From Brachypterus glaber (taxonomy: Eukaryota; Arthropoda; Insecta; Coleoptera; Kateretidae), in NCBI GenBank assembly GCA_958510825.1, contig OY294048.1, positions 34,747,026 to 34,811,025 on the forward strand: DNA of 64,000 bases, given 5' to 3'. Positions within the stretch are counted from its first letter, which is position 1, and each line of letters begins with the position of its first letter. The translations under genes and the position numbers were made by a program. A model generated the notes under the pieces. That model saw only the letters and a list, made by a program, of their open reading frames with translations. It was not told the origin of the DNA and did not search any database. Positions 46,101-58,100 of this stretch are shown in pieces.

Positions 46101-49100
46101 AGATTTTATATATATAATTTGCACACTTGTGTATGGGAAATGCGAAATTTTAATATACTAAAAAATTAACTTGGTTACCATTATTGTAATATCACAATAA
46201 TAATTAACATTAATTAATTATAATTAAAATATTTTATAAAATAATTTGCATATGAAATTCTGAATTATCTGAGACATGTTAAACCTTAAGATTTCTAAAA
46301 AATTTTGCCTGCGGCTCTAATTAGTATGTATTGAGCATTCGAAATGTCCTGAATTATCTGGTATATGTAAAACTAGGATTTCTAAAAAATTTCGCCTGCG
46401 GCGCTAAATATTGTGTTGAGCATTCAAAATGGTGAAGCCAGACTATATTTCCCCCCACACAAAAAAAAGTCCGGATTCGGCCTTATTGTTGATTTGGCAA
46501 AAACTTTTTATTAATATTATTGTAAATCCGAATAGGTTTGCGCCCCCCCCCCCCCCTATAAAAAATCCTGGGGGTGCCCCTGAGTACGAGTTTCGCCCCT
46601 TTTTTCTTTTTCGTTTAACACGTTGAGCCCCGATAGGTTACTTCGCTACCCTTGGGCTCGGATTTTTTTATTGAATAAAAAAAATACTGCTATTAATATT
46701 TTATTATCTTATTTTTTTGTATTTTGTCAACGTTTGATATTAAGGGACATGAATATCCCTACGGGCCAGACGGTCCAGACTTTGTTATTTAGCCTTTTCA
46801 ATCTTTTTAAAAGTTCAACCCCCAATAACATTTTTGTTTTTCGAGGGATTATTTTTAAAACCAATCGGGATCTTCCCCATATGGAGAAGATCCAGTTCTA
46901 TGGCCCTAGAACTTGATCTTTCCTCAAAATTTCATGTCGATCGGATAATTCCGAAGATAATTCGTTTTTGAGTTAACGTATACACAATAAACGGATAATT
47001 TCTTATTTTTTTCTGAAACAAATTTATATCCTAGAATTTTTTGTGTGGGGCGTTTTTTGGCGATTTTGTGAAATTCGTAACTATCGTATTGCACTATTCT
47101 AGGGCTTACGCGCTGTGAATAGTATAATAACGGTACAAAAGTGGATAGATTTTCCAATTTGAAAGTCTAAAGTTTAAGCAAAAATGTAACTACAGTAAAA
47201 TTTTAATCTGATAACGATAGCGGGTAATTAAATTGCAGGTTATCCGTATCGTAAAAAATTACAGTGCAGGCGTTTGTGATGAAAGAATACCATTTTTCCG
47301 AGAACATTTTACTGCAGGGCCTCCACCATATCCAGTTTATAAATAATATATAAAAAACCAGCCGTGAAGATATATAATGCTACGCATTCCATTATATACA
47401 GGGTTATTCAGAAATAAGTTCGAGAAATTTAAGGGTTGATTCTACGTTAAGAAATATGAAAAAAAGTTCCTATAAAGGTTGGTCCGGAAATGGGCCCTAA
47501 GGGCTCTTTAAAATTGTAATAAAAATAAGGTTTTTAATTAATAATTCTTGTACCTTTTAAGCTAGAGCGACGAGCTTTTGCATTTATACTAGTAATAATA
47601 AGGGCAAAATGTTAATTTATTTTTTTGAATTTATCCAGAGGCGTTCCTAGACGAACAAAATATGTTAGGCTTAACACATTTTTGTCCCAAACTTTTTTAT
47701 GTATACATGTTTTGGATTTTTTGTAATAAATACAGATTCTTTTAGTAAAAAAACATAAAAAATGTCATATAGTGTAGCACTGTAGGAGCAACCATTTAAA
47801 AAAAATGCATTTAAGAGGAAGTAACATTTTGTGCCATTAAAAATGTTACTTTTTAATTGCTTTGATATTAAATCTAGGTGTTTTGGTGAAGAATACTTTT
47901 TTGCTAAGTTTTAAATGGAGAATCGCCCTGCAGCATTAAAATTTTATTCGTGCTTTTTTTGTCTAAAGTTCAAACGAGGGGGAGCAACTCCCTTAGGGCT
48001 CATTTCCGGACTTTTATAGGAACTAACTACCGTATTATATTCTAGCGCAGGCGCTGTGAATAATATAATAATATGTTAGAACTAGAATATTTGGAAATCA
48101 ATGGTTGCGCCTTCGCCATAATTTTAAATATCAAATTCACGAAAGATAGTTTTTTCATTATTTTAAAAGTTTTTCTATTTTGCGACTCTTATAAGCTCAT
48201 AATCACACGCATTTTGCGTGCCCATAAGAGGTCTCTACTTTTTTTTCTGTTGGGTTGGCAACATACAAACGCCTATCTCTTTACGTTTTGCGTGCAAATG
48301 TCAATGTCGATTTAAAGTTTAATTTTTTACAAAATTTTGTGTTTGGGTTATGTTAAAATTTTGGACTCGTTAATTGCAGTGAAAAAAGAAGAGATGACTG
48401 TAAAATATATCAAAATATCATTTGTTCTTAGAATTTTAAACATAGTGTAAACTGTAATGCCAACCGAAAACAAAAATCCCTAAATCAGTCATCAATTTAA
48501 ATGTAAGTTTTTTTTAATTTTAGAGCAAAATAGAAAAAATTGTATAAAGCACTTGTTTCATAACACGTTTTTAGAGCACTAAAACTTTAGAAAACTCGCC
48601 GCAAGCGGCTCGTTTTCTAAACTTGTACTCGTGCGCTAAAAACGTATGTTATGAAACTAGTACTTTAATATACTATTAACTCCTTCGCGCCCAGAATGAT
48701 TTTTCAAGTCCACGACATGGATGTTGGTTACCACAGGTAGCACCCTGGGCTTGCAACGCATATTCAGCTGGTTGCCATATGGGGCAACCTGGGTCGGCCG
48801 GAAGGGGTTAACCCCCAATAACTTTTTTGTTTTTCGGGAGATTATTTTTAAAAACAGTAGGTATCTTCCCATATAATATATAAGATATTAGCTTGATCTT
48901 TCCTAAAAGTTTCAAGTTGATCGGATAATTGGTTCTTGAGTTATCATGTCCACAATAAACGTGACAAATGACGGACAGACAGACGGACGTACTGAAGGAT
49001 ATTTTCAATGTTTCTTATTTGTTAATATCCTTTTTTTCTAGAACGTTTTTTTGCGATTTTAGAAAATTCGATACTACCGTATTATATTGTTCGCCTCACG

Positions 49101-52100
49101 GATGTGTGCCTATTGAAAATATGTGTGAAATGTGAGTGCGTCTCACTTGCACGCACGCACGCTTATGACGTAAAGAAGAGAGCGCGCTGTCCGTTCGGTG
49201 ATACCTCCCCCTTGTGTCGCAACTTTTCTACCGCGTGGATGACTATACTATTCTAGCGCTTACGCACTGTATAAAATTTGCATTTTTAAAATCTAACTTA
49301 AAAAAATCCAATTAAATTAAATTACAGTAAAAATTAAATTTTTCAGTTTTTTTTAATCTGGTAACGATGGCTGGTACAGTGCAACCTCGATAATCCGGAT
49401 CCTCGGTAAACCGAATTCTTCGATAATCCTTTTCTAGAAAAGAATCAAGCAAAAAAAAGAAATAAAAAAACTACAAATTACTTGATAAAATAATATAAAA
49501 TGTAATAAGTATGAGACATGAGCAACTATTCTGCAGAATCCGTCACACCCTGCAGATATAACTTATATGTACTTTCGAATCACAGTGGTACCACGTATAC
49601 CGGACACTACACCGCCTACTGTAAACATCCGTATAATCACACGTGGTACGAATACAACGACAGTAAAGTATCATCAATTTCACCAAGGTCAATCGTGTCA
49701 GGGAACCCTATGTTTTATTTTACGAACAAGATGATCAAAAACCACCCTTTGAAGAGGATTTTTAATATTAAAAATATTTATAGTTATTGTATTATTGTTT
49801 GATTAAAGATTATAATTAAGTATGCTTTTGTTTTTCAAAATTACTAGTTGTTGTCAAAATCTCGTTCAAAATATTTTGAAAGAAAAAAAAATATAAAATT
49901 GCTCGTCTATAATGTAAATGGTATATATTTTTTGGTTGAAGATATAATCAGATATAATATAAAGCATTCGTTAGCTTTAAAAACACAGTTTTATTTTTTT
50001 TAAGCACTTAACTAATGAAGTTTATTCCTTCTACAATTCTAACTATAATAAATATCTGGTATCTAAATTAGCCTCTCTAACTTGTGAGTCCTTTATCCTT
50101 ACTTTTGCATCGATCTGAGTAGCACATTTATGTAAGGACAGGATCAAGGACGAAAGAAGGACGCGCCGCACTCTGTGTCAAATAAAACCCCGTGCAAAAT
50201 AATTTCACGTGGTAGAGCCTCTACCGTACCCATAGTTCCCCAGGAAAATTTAGATGAAAAAAATTGACTAAAGAAACGGACGATGAATCCTTGTAAGGAA
50301 CGGTCTGGACATTATAGAACCACTCACAGTGAAATCCCAAAGGTTTATATTTGGAAGATAATGGCTCAAAATTTCCTCAGGATAAACCAGATTTAAACCA
50401 ATCGCTGATCCTCCACAATTAAATATTGATTTTAATACTATTTTTTATCTAGATTTCAAATCCATTTGTAAAATTTGCATTACGAAAAAAAAAACAGATC
50501 AACTTTGTTCATCTAAATTTTCGTGGGGAACTATGTGCGTAGAGGTGTTATCTTATCTAAGAAAAATAAACATGAAACCGACTTGCAGTTTAAACGTACG
50601 GATGGGCACTTTTGGTTTTCTTATACAGAGCGGTCCAAAAGTCACCCCACCCCCCTCTTAACTTTTGATCCAGTTGAGATATCGACTTCAAATTTGGAAC
50701 TTTTTTAAATTGATGACTCATTTAGGGATTTTTGTTTTGGGTTGGCATTACAGTTTACACTATGTTTAAAATTCTAAGAACAAATGACATTTTGATATAT
50801 TTTACAGTCATCTTTTCTTTTTTCACTGCAATTAACCAGTCCAGAATTTTAAAACGGTAAAAAAATAACCCAAACACAAAATCTTGTAAAAAATTAAACT
50901 TTAAATCGACATTGACATTTGCACGCAAAACGTCAAGAGATAGGCTTTTGTGTGTTGCCAACCCAACAGAAAAAAATTTAGAGACCTCTTATGGGCCTAT
51001 AAGAAGACGCAAAATGCGTGTGATTATGAGCTTATATGAGTCGCAAAATAGAAAAACAAATTATAGTGCAAAAATTGATTGTTGTGACAGATATCAGGTT
51101 TAAATATTTAAGAATAGATGAAGCAGTTTTAATTGTTTGAACTAATTGATAAAAAACTGGTCAAATATTAAGAAAAACTAATAAATTTTATGTAATTTTA
51201 AGGCAAAACTTAAAATTGCATTGAATTTTTCAATATTTCATTCTAAAATATATATATATATATTTTTGCTAATTTTGATACACTTTTCTTAACTTTTATA
51301 AACAAGAGATGACACTACATGTGCTCATTCTAACACTTGATACGGAATATTCACACAGTACCTAGAGCTAGAATAGATTCATTCTGTGTTTGAAAAGTGT
51401 GTGTATTTGCTTACATTCTAAAGCAGTCGTAGAAAAATACCGTTTCCTTATGATAAAAAAATAGTGAAAATGGACCAACTCAATGTCACGGATATATTAT
51501 TTTTACATTTTTGAATAATTCGAAAATAGCGGTGTCCCCAATTTGTTGCAATAGAGGCGGTATACAAAAATTCAGATTGTTGTCGCTGTTTTTATACCTG
51601 GACCAATACGTCGTGGTCTGTAGTAAAACTTTTTACTTAAAAACATTTTATGTAATGTAAGTAAAAAAAAATAAAAAAAAAATCAGCTGTTATCAGCGAA
51701 GCATAAGTGCAGATTTTGCATTTTGTTTAACAGGAGGACCTACCTATAGATAAGAATCCCAAAAGCAGATTAATCGCAGGTCAAATGACAATAATTAACA
51801 TAGTGCGTTAAACTCTAGCGCCCTTGCACGTACATACGATAGACACAGGATGTGAATTAATACTAAAAAAAAAAGCTTTATTTTTAGCAAAATTGAATTA
51901 ATTTTTACACGGCTACCGCCTGTTTTTACTTTCTACTAAACAATTACCATGAAATAGGATAAAATTTGACTAAAATTGACTAATTTTTCACTAAATTCTG
52001 TTCCAAATTTCAATCCAAAAAATTAAATTAAGGTTCGCCCACTTCATTTGAAATTTAAAAAAGGATGATTTTTTTAACCAAGTATGTATATGAAAATAAT

Positions 52101-55100
52101 TAATTATTAATATTTGACTAAAATTTTATATTTTTTATAATTTACTTATTTTTTTTTTTTTTGATCTTTTAATGAAAGGTGCAAGCCAAATTTCGTTTTT
52201 TTGAGCTGAAATTTAGCACAAGCTTGAGCTTATTTGAGGCTCTCCATGGCTCTGTAGTAAGTTCAAGTAAATAAATCAAATAAAATTGCAAGTAAATAAA
52301 TAAATTAATTGAGTTGCTTTATATAAAAAAAATATATATATATATTTTATTTTTTTCCATTTTTCAAATGAAATGGGCTCATGGGAGAAGGCTAATTTTA
52401 TGTTTGGACTTTTTTTTAATTATTTTATTAATTATATATTTTTTTATTTCTGTTATTATTTTTTGAGTTTTATACATTTCTGTAATTTTTACAAATTGGA
52501 ATATATTTTTCCGAAAAATGAATGTTTTTATACCGTTTTTAAATCCACTGACAACGTACATGACCCTAAAAATTTCATTGTCAATAAAGCACTTAAAACA
52601 GATAAAATCTTAAAAATTTGGTGAACCTCAAGGTTCCGTGCTGTAGTACTTTTGTTTATTCCAACTGTACTTTTGTAGTACTTTTGTTTATTCCAACTGT
52701 ACCAACCACATATATTTGATTAAAAAAAAATCGTTCTTAAAACAATATTTTTTGATTTTTTTCCAATTTTTAATTGAAGTGGGCGGCTACTAATTTCATT
52801 TTTTCAGGTTAAAATATGGCTCAGAATTTTGTTACGGTGTTTTTCAAGACATGAGGGAAGCACTTAAATTTGTTTAAATCTTAATTTTTGAAAACCCCTA
52901 ATCTACAAACTAACACGCTGGGCCTTAAATACTTTTAAATAAAAAATCAAGCATCACCAAATTTTTGTATTCAATTTTTTTTATACACCTAACCTAAACA
53001 AAAAACACCAAAATAAAATTATCGTTAGAGCACTTTTTGAAAAAAAAAATTCGAAAAAAAAAAATTGAAAAAAAAATAAAAAAAATTGTTTTCTAAAATT
53101 AATGCTAAAGATTCTTATGTACGTTATAATCCTTTATTTGGAGACCTATACTATCTACTAAGACGTTTATTAGAATAAAAAAGTCAGTGGCGTAGAATAA
53201 GGAACGTATAAACCGAAAAAAAAAGTTTTTATAAAATGTGGCGTTTTTCAAGTTATTGATTCGAGTTGAATCATTCGACAATATTGAAGTTAGATAATCC
53301 CTCTGCTTTACATAATTTATGGGATAATAAAACCTATATGGGAGATTGTTTGGATAAAAAAATAAAATATTAAAAAACTAAATAAGTAAATTTCACTAAA
53401 TCGTTGTTATTTTATGCAAATTACCAGTTACAGGGATATGTGCTAGAATGGTTTTCTGCATGCGTAAAGGAATAATTTGTATAATAAACTACTTTTTTGT
53501 CTCCATGTCTTAAATGCTTTTTTATCTCCGTGATTAAAATATAAAATATAAAAAAAAATGACGTACCTATATCATATGAGCACAAAAGCAGTCATATTAT
53601 ATGATATAGTGGACTATATGACTGTTTTTTTGATAAAGGTTTGTAAAAAGTATTTCTGAATTCAGAGAAAGTTACTTGAGTTTAAATATACCTGTGACAC
53701 CTAAAGTACACGCGGTTTTTTATCACGTTCAACAGTTTTGTGAAGAGGATCAATTTGGTCTGGCTTTCTACAGTGAGCAAGCTGTAGAATCCCTTCACCA
53801 TGATTTTGCGCCAGTATGGTTTAAGTATAAAGTTTCTAAAAATAATAAACTATATGCCAACAGAATATTAATAGCTGTTAGGGAATATAATAGTTTCTAC
53901 GTCATAAACTCTACGGTATCCACTTTTTTTATCCTAATAAATATCTTAGTAAATAGTATTGGTCCCTCAATAAAGGTATAAAATTGTGGAATTGAATAAA
54001 ATAAATTGGTGGTGCTTGACTTTTTATTTAAAAGTATTTAAGGCCTGCCGTGCTAATCTAATATGATATAACAATTATTGTAAACAATTTCTTCTTTCAG
54101 GCAATACTCAGCATTTAAGACATCCTTTCAGAAACACCCAATATTCCGTTGGCAATATTGCTACAGCATTTTACACGGGATTATGGGCATATGACGGATG
54201 GAATAATTTAAATTATGTTACGGAAGAAATCAAAAATCCCTCCAGGTAGGTAAAAATTTACGCACAGAGAAAAAATAGTCTAATATGAAGTACATATTTG
54301 TTATACCGGTTGGCCCATAAGTCGCTTTACCATTTAAAAATTGAATAAATTTTTTGTTTGTCAATTTTTTTATTAATTTTTTTAAATATAGAGTACAGGA
54401 AATAGCATTTTTTTAACTATGTATGAAAAATTATGTAAATGACGTCCATTTTCCACTTCGCAAGCACGAGCTATTTACGATATTTTCTATGATGACTCTT
54501 AACATGTCTGGCTTAAGCTACTGGATAGTCCTGGGCGTGTTGACATCTTTCAGGTAGCCCAAAAAAAAAGTCTGGTGCTGTCAAGTCTAGCAATCGTGGA
54601 GAACAATAAATACTCGAATTTCGAGAAATTATTCGCTCTTCGAAAATCTGGCTTAAAAACTGCATTGTGGCGCTGGTCGTATGGGCAGTTGCCCCATCTT
54701 GCTGCGAACATGTCTTTGGCATTTCTTCCACTGCTGGGCGCACAAAATTTTCCAGCATTGCGCGATATCAGTCGTCGTTCACCTTAACTGAATTTCCATT
54801 TTCCTCGCAGAAGTAAGGCCTGACGAGCTTTTTTACAGTTTTTGGTGTAGAATCGTCCTGCAGTATTAAAATTCTTATTGAAGCATTTTTTAGTTCCTAT
54901 TTTTGTACGTGAAATTGCTTTTTTTTAACTAAAGAATCATATTTTATTAAGAAAATGTCAAAAAATCTACAGATAAAAAAGTTTGGGGCAGAAAAGTGGC
55001 ATTACCCCCCCCCCCCCCCCCATTTTGCACGTCCCCGGTTAAAATTACCAAATAAAAATAACATAAAATGATAGCCCTTATTATTATTAAAGCATATGCA

Positions 55101-58100
55101 AAAATTTTTATAGGGTTCCAGAGATATTAAATGAAAACTACTTTTTCTACGACTGCTTTAGAATGTAAGCAAATACACACAGTTTTCAAATACAGAATGA
55201 ATCTATTCTAGCTCTAGATAAGATATGAATATTCCGTATCAAGTGTTAGAATGAGCACATATAGTGCCATCTTTTGTTTATAAAAGTAAAGAAAATTGTA
55301 GCAAAATTAGCAAAAATATATTTATTTTACCATGAAATATTGAATAATTTAATGCAATTTAAAGTTTTTCGTTAAAATTACATAAAGTTTATTAGCTTTT
55401 CTTATTATTTGACCAGTTTTTATCAATTTAGTTCAAAAAATTAAAACTGCTCCATCTATTGTTAAATATTTAAACCTAATATCTGTCACAACAATCTGAC
55501 ATAACCTTCAATTTTTGCATTATAATTTGTAAATATGTGATAAAATTATTAAATAACATTAACTGCTTTATTTAAAAATATGTGTTTTGTAGCATTTACA
55601 ATGTCGAGTCACAAAAAACATTGTTTTTAACCTTGTCCGCAGTTTAAAGCCATTCAGTGTTCCATATTTGCAGTCGAAGAAAAAGTATAGTCTACAACAC
55701 GTATGGAATAGTCATTCCGCGCTCGCGGGACCGTCATACTCGCCTGCCGGCTCGTATGACAAACTTTCCGCTCGCACGGAATATTGTCCATTCCATAGTT
55801 ATAGAATATACTATTTTAGGTGTAACCTTTGGAAGAACTTTTTTTTCATATTTTTGAATGTAGAATCAACCTTTAAAATTCTCAAATTTAGTTTTGGATA
55901 ACCCTGTAAGTTGTTGTGTCTGAAGTTCTCCCTGCACGATATCGTGCAGTTTAATGAATATTCATTAAATTAATTCCTAATAATGTTCTTATTGCACGTT
56001 TTTGAATTGCAAACACTTTTAGTACATTTGTAGACTTGCCTTAAAAAATAATCCCATAGTTGGGAATGGAATGAAAATGAAAAAGAGTTCGAGAACTCGG
56101 AGGGAATACGGTGTTTTATTAAGTTTCTTACCTAGTTCTTTCATGTAGAGATTCTAGCTAAGATTTTCATTCAGAGTTATTCCTAAAAACCTAATATTTG
56201 TAGCCGTATTGATACTGATATCATCAAGCGGCACTTGGTTTGGAATGGTGGAATTTGATCTCGTGGTTTTAAAAAATACTACGTTTGTTTATTCAAACCA
56301 AATACGTTTACTCGGATGCAGAATTTCAAACTTTAATAAATTATGCAACACGAAGGTGGTTGCCTATTCGCACAACTTTCTTTTGATTACGTTTTAAATT
56401 AGTGCCGATGTTTTGATAAGATGCTTGCGACTGTTCATCTAGTTTACTTTTAAAAATACATTAAAATTACGATCATATTGTCATTTTTATAGTATGGACT
56501 TTATCAAGTGGTAAATAGATACATAAATTCATACATACATTGTGAATATTTATGTTAACTCTATTTAAAAGCTATTTTGACCCAATGCCAAATTTTACTT
56601 TACTTATGGTCGAGTCAATTAGTATTAATTGCTAAGTGTTTAAATAATATTTATTTTATTTTTAATTTTTATTTTGATAAAAATACAGAGAAAATAAAGT
56701 GTCATATTTAAGCACGATAAACCAAATGTTTCGGGAAAGTGGCTCAATCCCTTTAACTTTTTTTACTTTTTTAGGTAGAGTGATAAAATTTGCAGGAGCT
56801 ACATACTTTATGTATAATTTAGGATTTTTTGACATAGATTTAGATTTTTTGGCCGGAAATGAATCAAACTTTTTTAAATAGAACGTATGTTTTTACATAT
56901 TTCGATTCAGAAATTGTCAATTGTCGATTTTTATTTATTATTTTTTATTAAAATATTTATTTTAAATTTTTAGTGTTTATTCCAAGTTATTTCAAATAAA
57001 CTATTCATGTGTGTTATCAAAATTTCGCAAGAAAATTTTCTTTCTATTAACCTAATGAGCCACCCTTTTCTCATTTAAAAAAAAATTACTTTTGGAAAAA
57101 AATCAAAATACATAGTACTTTTCTTAAGATACCAGACCAAAAGTTAAGCAAATAAGCTAACTCAAGGTACTCTAGATTAAAAATTAAAATTATAAATTGC
57201 ACGACCTGTCAAAAATTTCTGGGTTGAAATATGACCCTCTCTCAAAAATAGTATATTTCTAACCTAATAGTTAAATAAAACATTTCCAACTCGGGAGATG
57301 CTATTTGGCCGAGGCGTAGTTGGAAAAGTAATTTTCTTATGTGTTTAGAACAGAACTTTATTCACAAGCATAAATAAATAACACATTACGTCGAAAAATT
57401 CACCATTTTAAATGATCTTCTACATAAATTTTGCAGATTTCTAACCTCACTGTAAAATTCAACTAAATAATAATTTAAATAAGTGGCTCGTTGTTATTTT
57501 AAATATTATTTCTTATTGTTTTTCGTAGAAATAAACTAAAAAGTTAGGTTATTTTAGTCGCAAACCACAGCTGTTTACAGACAAGGCGATTGTTTCGCCA
57601 TCTATGAGGTATAACCAAAAGCAAAAAAAAAACAGATTAGATATGAATTCATATCAAACCTAGGTTAAAAAAGAAAAGCTTTTTAACTTTTAAAACAACA
57701 GACAAAAATGTACAGAGGTAATAAAGTGCAAGGAACCGAAAATTGTTTTTTTTTTCTATAAGTTTAGAAAAGTTTCGAAATGTACAGGGCGATATCTAGG
57801 AGAGCATAAAGACAAAAAAATACTTTTAAAATTTAACATTTGTCACCTACCATGCTGAGAAAATGCCAATTGAAATTCTCAAATAGTATAGTCAAAGGTG
57901 CTACTGTTAAAAAAAAATGTCAGAATATGTTATAGGAAAGAGTTTTTACTAATTACAACCAAAGTAAAAAGAACGAAGATAGTTCTTACTTTATTTAACC
58001 AACTATTTATTTTTAATTTGTTTGGTCCAAAAATCAACCCTGAAGATTATTTCGTATTATTTTTAATTTTTTCTTTTTTCCTAGGACTAGGAATTGTAAG

